A stretch of DNA of 39,219 nucleotides from Pseudomonas sp. Root562 (GCF_001427125.1 NZ_LMGK01000001.1:591067-630285); one strand, 5' to 3'. Shown: positions 27,651-35,864, counted from the first letter of the stretch. Notes: generated by a model not told the origin, from the letters alone. Translations and numbers: made by a program.

Positions 27651-28340
27651 TTACCAGGGAATGGTTTCACCCCGATAATTGACGAAGTGATGCCCGCCCT
27701 TGCCGACGTACGCGTTCACCTGATCGACCAGACCACGGGTGCTGGTCTCGACATCGATGTCCGCACCTTCACCGCCCATGTCGGTTTTCACCCAGCCCGG
27801 ATGCATCGACAGCACCGTGAGTCTGGTTTCGCCCAATTGCGTGACGAAGCTGTTGGTCATGGAGTTCAGCGCGGCCTTGCTCGCCTTGTACAACGCCAGC
27901 TCCGGCGCGTCGGGCATGGTCACGCTGCCCAGCACCGAGCTCATGAACGCCAGGACGCCGGTGTCCGGGCGGATCTGCCCGACAAAACGCTGGGCCAGGT
28001 TGATCGGTGCCACGGCGTTGGTGAAAAACAACTGACCGACGTCGGCCAGCGTTGCACCACCATTCGGCGTCTGGACGTCCGGGCCCTTGACCCCGGCATT
28101 GACGAACAGCAGGTCGAACACCTCGCCCTTGAGCTGTTGGCTCAAGGCGAGCACCGCTTGCTGATCGTCCATGTCGAGTTTCTCGATCCGTACTTCGCCC
28201 AGCGCCTTCAGCGCATCGGCATTCTGCGGGTTGCGCACGGTAGCGGTGACTCGCCAGCCATCGGCCAGAAGGGTCTTTACCAGGCCAAGACCCAAGCCGC
28301 GGGAGGCGCCGATGATGAGTGCGGTTTTTGCCGTAGACAT
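27651..28340 (-). CDS. Short-chain dehydrogenase/reductase (SDR, C-factor-like)
   Basis: A 229-residue classical SDR with cofactor motif GASRGLG (residues 11-17), NAG (FVNAGVKGP), catalytic serine in FMSSVLGS and YKASK. It resembles the CsgA/C-factor-like group by length and by the C-terminal HPGWVKTDMGG. The ATG at 28340 has AAGGAAG upstream. It is 19 bp downstream of a MerR-family regulator gene on the same strand, so the two are probably one operon. It may reduce a reactive carbonyl sensed by the regulator, which is inference. Substrate unknown. Confidence 0.92.
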   Translation of the reverse strand: MSTAKTALIIGASRGLGLGLVKTLLADGWRVTATVRNPQNADALKALGEVRIEKLDMDDQQAVLALSQQLKGEVFDLLFVNAGVKGPDVQTPNGGATLADVGQLFFTNAVAPINLAQRFVGQIRPDTGVLAFMSSVLGSVTMPDAPELALYKASKAALNSMTNSFVTQLGETRLTVLSMHPGWVKTDMGGEGADIDVETSTRGLVDQVNAYVGKGGHHFVNYRGETIPW

Positions 28341-28359
28341 GAGTGGCTTCCTTGTAGAT

Positions 28360-28716
28360 TCAGAATCGTGGATTCAATGGACACTGTTGCCCGAGCCGTT
28401 GTTGCAACTCTTCGCGCAGGGCGCCGAGTTCGGCCATGCGGGTTTCGATCAGTTTGAGTTTGTCTTGCAGCAATTGCGTGACGGCGCTGTCGGGATCAGG
28501 CGACTGCGAGATGGCCGCGACGCTGTCACCGATCTCGCCGAGGGTAAAGCCCAGCCGTTGAGCGGTCTTGATGTACTGCACCAGTTGCACCATGTCGGGC
28601 GGATAGTCGCGATAGCCATTGGCACTGCGTTGCGCCGCGATCAATCCGCGCTGCTCATAGAAGCGCAATGTGTCACGGCTGACGGCGCTGGCCTGGGCTA
28701 ATTCACCGATGCGCAT
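28360..28716 (-). CDS. MerR-family transcriptional regulator
   Basis: A 118-residue MerR regulator. The winged helix MRIGELAQASAVSRDTLRFY covers the first 20 residues, followed by YEQRGLI and the dimerisation helix. It has a single cysteine near the C-terminus (Cys112, QQCPL) and no metal loop, so a redox or electrophile signal is more likely than a metal. It is in operon with the SDR gene and divergent from a membrane protein gene. The intergenic region holds a textbook MerR-type promoter facing the membrane protein gene. Confidence 0.92.
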   Translation of the reverse strand: MRIGELAQASAVSRDTLRFYEQRGLIAAQRSANGYRDYPPDMVQLVQYIKTAQRLGFTLGEIGDSVAAISQSPDPDSAVTQLLQDKLKLIETRMAELGALREELQQRLGQQCPLNPRF

Positions 28717-28736
28717 TTTCTCGACTCATGGAGGGC

Positions 28737-28767
28737 TTGACCCTGGAGCATACTCCAGGCTTTAGCC
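28737..28767 (+). promoter_or_regulatory. MerR-type promoter with a 19-bp spacer and dyad
   Basis: TTGACC (28737-28742), spacer of 19 bp containing the perfect dyad CTGGAG-CATA-CTCCAG, then TTAGCC (28762-28767). It drives the rightward membrane protein gene (start 28800) and should be bound by the adjacent MerR regulator. Confidence 0.82.
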
Positions 28768-28799
28768 TTGTTGCTCCCTGAATTGATGGAGCAATGTCG

Positions 28800-29249
28800 A
28801 TGTGGACTTCAACGCAATACCGTCGCTTGGTGCAAGGCAGTGCCTGGTATGACCTGATCGTCACGGCGGCGTTTGTCACGCCCTGGAGTTTCGCCCTGTT
28901 GCATGGGCTTCTGACGGGGGTGAGCCAGGCCCTGAATTTGCCCGGTGAGCTGCCACTGTTCGAACCGGTACACCTGTTGATGGCGAATTTGTTGGGCTCG
29001 ATTGTCTGCGTGTGGTCGGTGTTGCGGATTCGTGATCCGCAGCAGGTTTATGGACGCTATGACGCAGTGGCGCGGTTTTTGTTCGCCGCGTGGCTGGCAT
29101 ATGCCCTGGCCCACGGCGCCAGTTTGTTGGTAGTGGGTTTCCTGGTCCTCGAACTGGCGTGGGGCATTGCTCAAGTGTTGCCTGTCAGGGCCTCATCGCG
29201 GGCAAGTCGAATCGTCGCACCGCCGCTCCCACCAGGCGCTCGGGTTTAA
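28800..29249 (+). CDS. Small integral membrane protein of unknown function
   Basis: A 149-residue protein with about four predicted transmembrane segments (LIVTAAFVTPWSFALLHGLL, VHLLMANLLGSIVCVWSVL, FLFAAWLAYALAHGASLLVV, VGFLVLELAWGIAQVL). The ATG at 28800 is chosen because GGAG lies eight bases upstream; the ATG at 28794 would be only two bases from it. The last 20 or so residues (from VRASSRASRI) are encoded by a REP-like element (about 29189-29236), so the original C-terminus was probably shorter. It is divergent from the MerR regulator and has a MerR-type promoter. I do not recognise a family. Confidence 0.8.
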   Translation: MWTSTQYRRLVQGSAWYDLIVTAAFVTPWSFALLHGLLTGVSQALNLPGELPLFEPVHLLMANLLGSIVCVWSVLRIRDPQQVYGRYDAVARFLFAAWLAYALAHGASLLVVGFLVLELAWGIAQVLPVRASSRASRIVAPPLPPGARV

Positions 29250-29307
29250 GCGAGGTCTGTGTCACACCACGAAAACCTGTGGGAGCTGGCTTGCCAGCGA
29301 TGAGGCC
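29188..29307. repeat. Inverted REP pair invading the end of the membrane protein gene
   Basis: A REP-like element (GGCCTCATCGCGGGCAAG from 29189, ending CGCTCCCACCAGG at 29236) faces one at 29276-29307 (CCTGTGGGAGCTGGCTTGCC...). The left copy lies within the coding sequence of the upstream gene; the right one is 14 bp from the convergent permease stop. Confidence 0.85.
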
Positions 29308-29320
29308 GGTGCAGTCGTCA

Positions 29321-30247
29321 TCAATGTCCGGCCTGCCACGGCTGCCCCAGCGATACCGGCGCATACAACCGCGTACGCAATGCATCGCGCGACAGCAACA
29401 CCAGCACCACAATAGTCGCGACATACGGCAGCATCGCCAACAGACTCGACGCAATCGCCAGCCCCAAGCCCTGTGCCACCAGGTGCAGGATGCTGGCGAG
29501 GCCGAACAGATACGCACCGAGCAGCAGGCGCCACACCCGCCAACTGGCAAACACCACCAGCGCCAGCGCTATCCAGCCGCGTCCGGCGCTCATGTTCTCC
29601 GCCCACATTGGGGTATAGGCGAGGGACAAATAAGCCCCGGCCAACCCGGCCATGGCACCCCCGAACAACACCGCCAGCGTGCGTACGCGCAACACCGGCA
29701 ACCCCATGGCGCTCGCTGCATCGGGGTTTTCTCCGACGGCCTGAATGATCAGCCCGGTGCGGCTTTTCAGTACCACCCAGGCCACCAGCGCGAATAACGC
29801 GAATGACAGATACACCAGCAGATCCTGGGCAAACAGCATCCGCCCGATCAGCGGAATGTCGCTCAAGTACGGGATCGCCAGCGGCTCGAATCCTGTCAAC
29901 GGTTTGCCCACCCACGCCGCGCCGACAAAGGTTGAAAGCCCCACGCCGAAAATCGTCAGGGCCAATCCGGTCGCGACTTGATTGGCGTTGAACATCAGTG
30001 CCACCAGTGCAAACAGGGACGCCAACAACATCCCGGCCAGCATCGCCAGCAACACACCCAGCCACAGGTTGCCGCTGTTGAAGGCGACGATGAACCCGAT
30101 CACCGCACCGAACAGCATCATGCCTTCCTGGCCCAGGTTGAGTACGCCGCTTTTTTCGCAAACCAGTTCGCCCAGCGCCACCAGCAACAACGGCGTACCG
30201 CAGCGCACCATGGCGTAGAAAATATTGCTCAGCAGATCGATATCCAT
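29321..30247 (-). CDS. ABC transporter permease, BMP-associated (nucleoside/purine uptake), second subunit
   Basis: A 308-residue inner membrane permease of the BPD_transp_2 family with 8-9 helices. The conserved start GTPLLLVALGELVCEKSGVL and NLGQEGMMLFGA, and the cytoplasmic coupling loop (QAVGENPDAASAMGLPVLRV), are typical. The ATG at 30247 overlaps the stop of the upstream permease by one base (TGATG), so they are translationally coupled. It pairs with the other permease and the double-ATPase protein. Substrates are inferred as purine nucleosides or bases from the BMP family and neighbouring deaminases. Confidence 0.93.
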   Translation of the reverse strand: MDIDLLSNIFYAMVRCGTPLLLVALGELVCEKSGVLNLGQEGMMLFGAVIGFIVAFNSGNLWLGVLLAMLAGMLLASLFALVALMFNANQVATGLALTIFGVGLSTFVGAAWVGKPLTGFEPLAIPYLSDIPLIGRMLFAQDLLVYLSFALFALVAWVVLKSRTGLIIQAVGENPDAASAMGLPVLRVRTLAVLFGGAMAGLAGAYLSLAYTPMWAENMSAGRGWIALALVVFASWRVWRLLLGAYLFGLASILHLVAQGLGLAIASSLLAMLPYVATIVVLVLLSRDALRTRLYAPVSLGQPWQAGH

Positions 30248-31353
30248 CAAAGCGCTCCTGCGTGTACGGCGGTGGCGGGTGCGCGGCGTGCCCAGCGCAG
30301 GTTCAATCGCGGTCGATAAAGAATCAGCACATCACAGGCCAGCAGGAAAAACAGCATCATTCCCTGGAACAGCTGAGTGATGGCCTGTGGCAAATTCATG
30401 CTCATTTGCGCGCCCTCGCCACCGATGTACAGCAGCGCCATCAACAGGCTGGAAAGCAGAATTCCGACGGGGTTGAGCCGCCCAAGAAACGCCACGGTGA
30501 TCGCCGCGTAGCCGTACCCCGGAGACACCTGCGGTACCAACTGGCCAATGGGACCAGTGACTTCGCAAACCCCCGCCAGTCCCGCCAGGCCACCGCTGAT
30601 CAGCAGCGCCAGCCAGATCAGGCGTTTCTCGCGAAAGCCGACGAACCCGGCCGCGCGCTTGTCCAGCCCGAGCACTTTGATCTGGAAACCGACAAAACTT
30701 TTCTGCAACAACACCCACACCGTTACCAAGGCGAGCAGGGCGAAATACACCCCGGCGTGCAACCGGCCATCCTCCGTCAGCAGCGGCAACCGGCTGGCGT
30801 CACCGAACATCGCCGATTGCGGAAAGTTGAAGCCTTCGGGGTCTTTCAGCGGACCGTGGACGCAATACAACAACAGGTTCAGGGCAATGTAGTTGAGCAT
30901 GATGCTGGTGAGGATTTCATTGGCGTTGAAGCGGGTTCGCAACCACGCGGTCAGGCCGGCCCATGCCGCGCCGGCCAGAACTCCGGCCAGCAGGATCAGA
31001 ACCAGTGCCCAGCGGCTTTGCATATCAATGATGTTTACCGCCAGCGCACTGCCAGCCAATGCGCCGAGCAACAGTTGACCTTCGGCACCGATGTTCCAGA
31101 TTCGCGCCCGGTACGCGACCGCCAGGCCCAGTGCGCACAGCAGAATGGGCAAGGCCTTGACCAGCAACTCACAGACGCCATACAAGTCACTGACCGGCGC
31201 GATCAGCAGGGTATGCAAGGTCAGCCAGGGGGCATGTCCCAATGCCAGGAACAGCAATGAGCCACAGCCCAGCGTGAGGACCGCCGCCAGCAATGGCGAA
31301 CACCACAACATCACCTGTGATTGCTGGCCACGGGGTTCAAGAGAAAGCAGCAT
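30247..31353 (-). CDS. ABC transporter permease, BMP-associated, first subunit
   Basis: A 368-residue permease of the BPD_transp_2 family, with YRARIWNIGAEGQLLLGALA near the N-terminus and the coupling segment KVLGLDKRAAGFVGFREKRL. The ATG at 31353 is chosen: GGAGAG precedes it, while the frame extends 43 codons upstream into the ATPase gene. It starts 11 bp after the ATPase stop and its own stop overlaps the next permease start. It forms the heterodimeric channel with that partner. Confidence 0.93.
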   Translation of the reverse strand: MLLSLEPRGQQSQVMLWCSPLLAAVLTLGCGSLLFLALGHAPWLTLHTLLIAPVSDLYGVCELLVKALPILLCALGLAVAYRARIWNIGAEGQLLLGALAGSALAVNIIDMQSRWALVLILLAGVLAGAAWAGLTAWLRTRFNANEILTSIMLNYIALNLLLYCVHGPLKDPEGFNFPQSAMFGDASRLPLLTEDGRLHAGVYFALLALVTVWVLLQKSFVGFQIKVLGLDKRAAGFVGFREKRLIWLALLISGGLAGLAGVCEVTGPIGQLVPQVSPGYGYAAITVAFLGRLNPVGILLSSLLMALLYIGGEGAQMSMNLPQAITQLFQGMMLFFLLACDVLILYRPRLNLRWARRAPATAVHAGAL

Positions 31354-31364
31354 GTGACTCTCCG

Positions 31365-32930
31365 TTAAAGTGTGGCGGACACCGAGGATTGAGGGGTATC
31401 GAACTGGCCGGCCATCCAGCCACCGACATCGGTCAGGCGGGTATCGACGGTGGCTTTGAGTGGCGACATTCGTCCGCTGCACAAGGCGCCAAGGCGGTCG
31501 CTGATCTGGAACAGTTCGTCGAGATCTTCAGATACCACCAGGATCGCCGCACCTGCATCGCGCAAGGCAATCAGCGCGCGATGGATCGTCGCGGCGGCCC
31601 CGACGTCAACGCCCCAGGTCGGGTGCGCGGCGACCAATAGCCTGGGCTGCTGGAGGATTTCCCGGCCGAGAATGAATTTCTGCAAGTTGCCACCGGACAG
31701 GCTGCGGGCCGGTGCTTGCGCGCCCGGAGTCTTGACCCCGAAACGTTCGATGATGGTGTTGGCCAACGCCTGGACTTTGCCGCGCTGGATCAGGCCGTGG
31801 CTCACCAGTCCTTGCTGGAAAGCAGTGAGCAGTGCGTTGTCCGCCAGATTCAATTCCGGTACGGCGCCATGCCCCAGCCGCTCGGCAGGGACAAATGCCA
31901 GCCCGCGCTGGCGGCGTGCGTCGGGGCGCAAATGCGCGACCGGTTCGTGGCCGAAACTGATCTTGGCGCTGTCGACTCGGGGCAATCGTTCTTCACCGCT
32001 GAGCAGGGCCAGCAACTCGTCCTGGCCATTGCCGGCAACCCCGGCGATGCCGACGATTTCACCGCTGCGCACTTCAAGGTTGATGCCGTTGAGCGAACAG
32101 CCGAATGGATCCGGGTTGTGCCAGGACAAACCCTGCACATTCAGCCAGACATCCCTTCCCGTCGCTTTTGCATAGTCAGTGATCAACGCCGCCGCTTCGC
32201 CGACCATCAATTGCGCCAGTTGCTGATCCGAACACTCGGCCGGCACACAGTGCCCGGCTACCCGACCAGCCCGCAGCACAGTCGCGCTATGGCACAACGC
32301 GCGGACTTCAGCGAGTTTGTGGCTGATGAACAAAATGCTGCAGCCCTCTGCAGCGAGCCTGCGCAAGGTGACGAACAGCTCATCGGCCTCTTGCGGGGTC
32401 AGCACCGACGTCGGCTCATCAAGAATCAGCAGGCGGATGTCCTGCATCAGGCAACGAACGATCTCCACCCGTTGCCGTTCGCCGATCGACAGGCTGTGGA
32501 CAAGTCGCTCCGGCTCCAGGGCCATGCCATAGCGCTGCGACACTTCACGAATCTTCGGTTCCAGCTGTCTTGGCGTTCCAGCCGCCGCACCCATGGCCAA
32601 GGCGATGTTTTGCGCCACGCTAAGCGTTTCGAACAGCGAGAAATGCTGGAACACCATGCCGATTCCCAGGCCACGAGCCTGGGCGGGATTGCGCATGCTC
32701 ACCCGCTGCCCTTGCCATATCACCTCGCCTGAATCGGCATGGGTGACGCCGTAGATGATCTTCATCAGGGTACTTTTACCCGCGCCGTTCTCCCCCAGCA
32801 GGGCGTGTATTTCACCGGGTGCAATGCTCAGATCGATGGCATCGTTGGCCAGGCAACCGGGGTAGCGCTTGCTGATTCTGCGCAATTGCAGGCGAGGTGG
32901 TGCATCGACAATGGGCGCGGCGTGGGTCAT
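31365..32930 (-). CDS. ABC transporter ATP-binding protein with two nucleotide-binding domains (BMP/nucleoside type)
   Basis: A 521-residue fused double ATPase of the sugar/nucleoside class. NBD1 has Walker A GENGAGKST, signature LSIGERQRVEI and Walker B LLILDEPTS. NBD2 is degenerate: Walker A lacks the lysine (GVAGNGQDELL) and Walker B reads LLVAAHPTWGVD, while the signature LSGGNLQKFIL is intact, as is usual for this family. The ATG at 32930 is chosen; a longer frame has no family similarity. It is first in a three-gene operon (ATPase, permease, permease) and preceded by a 557-bp gene-free region. It powers import of the BMP-bound purine ligand. Confidence 0.94.
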   Translation of the reverse strand: MTHAAPIVDAPPRLQLRRISKRYPGCLANDAIDLSIAPGEIHALLGENGAGKSTLMKIIYGVTHADSGEVIWQGQRVSMRNPAQARGLGIGMVFQHFSLFETLSVAQNIALAMGAAAGTPRQLEPKIREVSQRYGMALEPERLVHSLSIGERQRVEIVRCLMQDIRLLILDEPTSVLTPQEADELFVTLRRLAAEGCSILFISHKLAEVRALCHSATVLRAGRVAGHCVPAECSDQQLAQLMVGEAAALITDYAKATGRDVWLNVQGLSWHNPDPFGCSLNGINLEVRSGEIVGIAGVAGNGQDELLALLSGEERLPRVDSAKISFGHEPVAHLRPDARRQRGLAFVPAERLGHGAVPELNLADNALLTAFQQGLVSHGLIQRGKVQALANTIIERFGVKTPGAQAPARSLSGGNLQKFILGREILQQPRLLVAAHPTWGVDVGAAATIHRALIALRDAGAAILVVSEDLDELFQISDRLGALCSGRMSPLKATVDTRLTDVGGWMAGQFDTPQSSVSATL

Positions 32931-32959
32931 GACAGGCTCGGTTCGATTGAAGTTATGCC

Positions 32960-32968
32960 TGTGGATAA
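32960..32968 (-). promoter_or_regulatory. Consensus DnaA box 1
   Basis: TGTGGATAA on the plus strand, i.e. TTATCCACA on the minus strand, a perfect match. It lies 30 bp upstream of the ABC ATPase start codon. Confidence 0.6.
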
Positions 32969-33180
32969 AGCAATTTTCTGGCCAGTAGGTCAGGAAATCA
33001 TCCGAGCCGTTTGAACCGGAGCGTTGAGTGAGGCACTTCGCTGGGTGGGATGTAAACCGCGGCACCATCTGAGGGCAAAGCCGTTGATCTGGCTCCGGTT
33101 TTGCGCGTGCGTTTTTGGTCAAAAAATGAGCAGTGCGCTGTAAGCCATGCCGGATATGGGGCCGCGTCAGCCATGAACGG

Positions 33181-33211
33181 GTTATCCACAGATTGCTCCA
33201 CAGTATTTGTG
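33181..33211 (+). promoter_or_regulatory. DnaA box 2 within composite motif copy 1
   Basis: GTTATCCACAG, seven variable bases, CACAGTA, two bases, TGTG. It contains a perfect DnaA box at 33182-33190. Confidence 0.6.
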
Positions 33212-33382
33212 CGCAAGCTTAAAACTTGGGCATAAGCGCTGTGTGGCTTTCTTCTAAAGGTGATAAACCGATCTAACTAATTGTTTTTACTTTGGTTTTA
33301 ACGTTTTGACAGTGAATTGGATGAAAAATGAGCAAAGCCCGCAAAGCCGCATGACAGAAGGGTTACAGCAGTATGTGCTCAG

Positions 33383-33413
33383 GTTATCCACAGTCGGGTG
33401 CACAGTAGATGTG
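33383..33413 (+). promoter_or_regulatory. DnaA box 3 within composite motif copy 2
   Basis: The same composite layout as the copy 202 bp upstream; the DnaA box is at 33384-33392. Confidence 0.6.
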
Positions 33414-33449
33414 GGCAAATATGGAATAGGGGATAAAACCCTGTGCCCC

Positions 33450-33476
33450 AAAAGATCGCAGGGGAAAACTGCGATC
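33450..33476 (-). terminator. Terminator of the tetR-yigZ transcript
   Basis: The stem GATCGCAG/CTGCGATC (33454-33476) is followed on the minus strand by TTTT. It lies 11 bp beyond the yigZ-type stop codon. Confidence 0.85.
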
Positions 33477-33487
33477 CTTTGACCCAG

Positions 33488-34069
33488 TCAGCGCTGCAAG
33501 AGAATGCGCCCACGGCTCAAATCGGCGAGTTGAGTTTGCAAGGTGGCGATCTGCTCGGCCCCTACAGCCAATTGCAGTTCTACGCCATTGGCCGTGAAGT
33601 CCTCTTGCACCACCAGCCCGCCGTTTTCCACGACGCGCAACTTCACCAGCACGAGTTCGCCAAATGCACAGGCGCACCGCAGCGGCACGCGGCTGATCAG
33701 TTCTACCTTCGGCGCCGCTTGCAGACATTTGTTGGCGCCACCGCCATAAGCCCGGGCCAATCCGCCGGTGCCCAGTTGAATGCCGCCGTACCAACGAATC
33801 ACCAGCACCGCGACCTGATCGCAATCCTGCGCTTCGATCGCCGCCAGGATGGGGCGTCCCGCAGTGCCGCCGGGCTCTCCATCATCGGTGCTGCGGTATT
33901 GATCGCCGAGCTTCCACGCCCAGCAATTGTGCGTGGCATTCAGGTCGCTGTGCTGTTCGATGAACGCCTGGGCTTCGGCAGGGCTGCTGATCGGCGCGGC
34001 GTAGGTGATGAAGCGGCTTTTGCGAATCTCTTCGCGGTATTCGCAAAAGTCGCTGAGGGTAAAAGGCAT
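33488..34069 (-). CDS. YigZ/IMPACT-family protein (UPF0029)
   Basis: A 193-residue protein with the family signature DDGEPGGTAGRPIL in the N-terminal domain and RWYGGIQLGTGGLARAYG after it, then a small C-terminal DUF1949-like domain. The family is linked to translation or stress in eukaryotes (IMPACT), but the bacterial role is not settled. It begins 7 bp after the stop of a TetR-family gene on the same strand, so they form an operon. A terminator follows. Confidence 0.93.
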   Translation of the reverse strand: MPFTLSDFCEYREEIRKSRFITYAAPISSPAEAQAFIEQHSDLNATHNCWAWKLGDQYRSTDDGEPGGTAGRPILAAIEAQDCDQVAVLVIRWYGGIQLGTGGLARAYGGGANKCLQAAPKVELISRVPLRCACAFGELVLVKLRVVENGGLVVQEDFTANGVELQLAVGAEQIATLQTQLADLSRGRILLQR

Positions 34070-34076
34070 AGTCGTC

Positions 34077-34727
34077 TTAGAGAGTTGGCGTCAGGCCGCA
34101 GCCTTTGAGAATGATGCGAATCAGGTTGTTGCCGGCGTCTTCCATGTCCTGCCTGGTCAATTTGGTACGACCGCTGACTCGGCAGATCTGCGTGGCGAAG
34201 TCAGCGTAATGCTGAGTGCTGCCCCACAACAGGAATATCAGATGCACCGGGTCGACCGGATCCATTTTGCCAGCGTCGATCCACGCTTGAAACACGGCGG
34301 CACGGCCCTGGAACCAGGTGCGATAGTCCTGGTTGAAATACTCGGTCAGGCATTCGCCGCCGCTGATGACTTCCATGGCGAAGATTCGCGAGGCTTGCGG
34401 CTGGCGCCGGGAAAACTCCATCTTGGCGCGGATGTAACGCGTCAGCGCTTCGGCCGGATCATCGTCGGCGGTCAGGGTATTGAAGGTGCTGTCCCACAAC
34501 TCGATGATGTTGCTCAGCACCGCCACATACAAACCCAGCTTATTGGTGAAGTAGTAATGCAGATTGGCTTTGGGCAAGCCTGCATTCAAGGCGATGGTGT
34601 TCATGCTGGTGCCTTTGAACCCGTGACGGGCGAACTCGTCTTCGGCGGCTTTGATGATGGTCTCTTCGTTTTTCTGACGAATGCGGCTGGCGGGTTTTCC
34701 GCCGTGGGCTGGGACTTCAAAGGTCAT
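34077..34727 (-). CDS. TetR-family regulator, RutR-like
   Basis: A 216-residue TetR repressor. The HTH covers about 20-65 (FKGTSMNTIALNAGLPKANL followed by HYYFTNKLGLYVAVL). The ligand domain resembles E. coli RutR, including RRQPQASRIFAMEVISGG and a VHLIFLLWGSTQHYADF segment. The ATG at 34727 is preferred to a GTG two codons earlier by spacing to GGAAG. RutR senses uracil/thymine, and a RutR-like regulator controls reductive pyrimidine degradation in Pseudomonas. That pathway yields beta-alanine, the substrate of the bau genes immediately to the right, so a regulatory link is plausible but inferred. Confidence 0.88.
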   Translation of the reverse strand: MTFEVPAHGGKPASRIRQKNEETIIKAAEDEFARHGFKGTSMNTIALNAGLPKANLHYYFTNKLGLYVAVLSNIIELWDSTFNTLTADDDPAEALTRYIRAKMEFSRRQPQASRIFAMEVISGGECLTEYFNQDYRTWFQGRAAVFQAWIDAGKMDPVDPVHLIFLLWGSTQHYADFATQICRVSGRTKLTRQDMEDAGNNLIRIILKGCGLTPTL

Positions 34728-34817
34728 GGGCACTTCCGATCAGGTGGGTGGGTGCGGGCATTGCGTTGATAGCGCACCCACAGGCTCCAGACAAGTCCTT
34801 ATGCGGCGCAACGATCA

Positions 34818-35738
34818 TTAACGCGTCGCCGCCAGACTCTCCAGAAAACTCTCCAGCACCAAATGTGGGCGACGACCCTTGCGCGTGACCGAGGCGAGAC
34901 TCAAATCGTAGAAGCGCGTTTTTGATTTCAGCGCGCGCAATCGACCCTGTTGCACCCAGAGACTCGCGTAATGGTCGGGCAGGTAGCCGATATAACGGCC
35001 GGTCAGAATCAGGAACGCCATACCTTCGCGGTCCGACGCGCTGGCGGTGCAATTGAGTGCCTGGTAATGGGCCTGGATCTCCGCCGGCAGGCGGAAAGTC
35101 GGGGCGATGGCGTCCTGACTGTTGAGGCGCGCATCGTCCAGTTGCTTGTCGTCGACATAAAACAGCGGGTGGCCGACCGCGCAATACAGCAGCGAGCGCT
35201 CGCTATACAGCGGTTGATATTCCAGCCCCGACAGGGCACTGGCCTGCGGCACCACGCCGACATGCAGGCGACCGTCGAGCACACCTTGCTCCACTTCATT
35301 GGGCGCGATCATGCGAATCTGGATTTGAACGTCCGGGCCACGTTCCTTTAATTGCGCGAGGGCGTGGGTGATGCGCATGTGGGGCAGGGTGACCAGGTTG
35401 TCAGTCAGACCAATGGTCAACTCGCCGCGTAAATGCTGATGCAGACCATTGACCTCGGTGCGGAAACTTTCCAGTGCGCTCAGCAACTGCAGCGCTGATT
35501 GATAAACCTCCCGGCCTTCTTCGGTCAGGGAAAAACCGGCACGCCCGCGTTGGCAAAGACGCAAACCCAAGCGCTGCTCCAGGTCGCTCATCTGCTGGCT
35601 GATGGCCGAGCGACCGATGCCGAGCACTGTTTCCGCCGCAGAGAAGCCGCCGCATTCGACGACGCTGCGAAAGATCCGCAACAAGCGAATATCAAAGTCG
35701 CTGACTTGCGCCAGTGGATCGGGACGGCGGCTGGACAT
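34818..35738 (-). CDS. bauR: LysR-family regulator BauR of beta-alanine catabolism
   Basis: A 306-residue LysR regulator. The HTH is at residues 15-75 (FDIRLLRIFRSVVECGGFSA, then SAISQQMSDLEQRLGLRL). The effector domain begins near 100 (GELTIGLTDNLVTLPHMRI). It is divergent from bauA, 126 bp away, as BauR is in P. aeruginosa (PA0133/PA0132, established knowledge). A perfect palindrome right at its start codon suggests autoregulation. It is expected to activate the bau genes in response to beta-alanine. Confidence 0.88.
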   Translation of the reverse strand: MSSRRPDPLAQVSDFDIRLLRIFRSVVECGGFSAAETVLGIGRSAISQQMSDLEQRLGLRLCQRGRAGFSLTEEGREVYQSALQLLSALESFRTEVNGLHQHLRGELTIGLTDNLVTLPHMRITHALAQLKERGPDVQIQIRMIAPNEVEQGVLDGRLHVGVVPQASALSGLEYQPLYSERSLLYCAVGHPLFYVDDKQLDDARLNSQDAIAPTFRLPAEIQAHYQALNCTASASDREGMAFLILTGRYIGYLPDHYASLWVQQGRLRALKSKTRFYDLSLASVTRKGRRPHLVLESFLESLAATR

Positions 35739-35740
35739 AG

Positions 35741-35761
35741 TTTAGTGGTGACCTGACTAAA
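35741..35761. promoter_or_regulatory. Candidate BauR operator
   Basis: TTTAGT-GGTGACCTG-ACTAAA is a perfect 6-bp-arm dyad with T-N11-A-like spacing. It starts 3 bp upstream of the bauR ATG and overlaps its ribosome site, inside the bauR-bauA divergent region. Confidence 0.6.
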
Positions 35762-35864
35762 GGTTAGAAAAGTTGGATTTCACCGACTTTATCCCCGTGG
35801 CAATTTAGCTGCAAGAACGGTTTTTATATCCCTATGTCGCTTATCGCCTTGCGAGGTTTCGCTC

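Larger units (their letters stand above)
32931..33487. other. Gene-free AT-richer region with three perfect DnaA boxes
   Basis: This 557-bp stretch lies between the ABC operon and the yigZ-type gene. It contains TTATCCACA at 33182-33190 and 33384-33392, and its complement at 32960-32968. The two forward copies are each part of a 31-bp composite motif, GTTATCCACAG-N7-CACAGTA-N2-TGTG (33181-33211 and 33383-33413). Between them is an AT-rich run (about 33235-33320). The ABC operon promoter must also lie here. Open frames inside it look spurious. Confidence 0.7.

Noticed and set aside
31365..32930. Degenerate second ATPase domain as evidence of a pseudogene
   Set aside because: Loss of the Walker A lysine and Walker B acid in NBD2 is normal for this double-NBD ABC family; the frame is intact.
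32998..33216. 72-aa open frame in the DnaA-box region
   Set aside because: No ribosome site, no recognisable pattern, and it overlaps one of the DnaA boxes and its composite motif.
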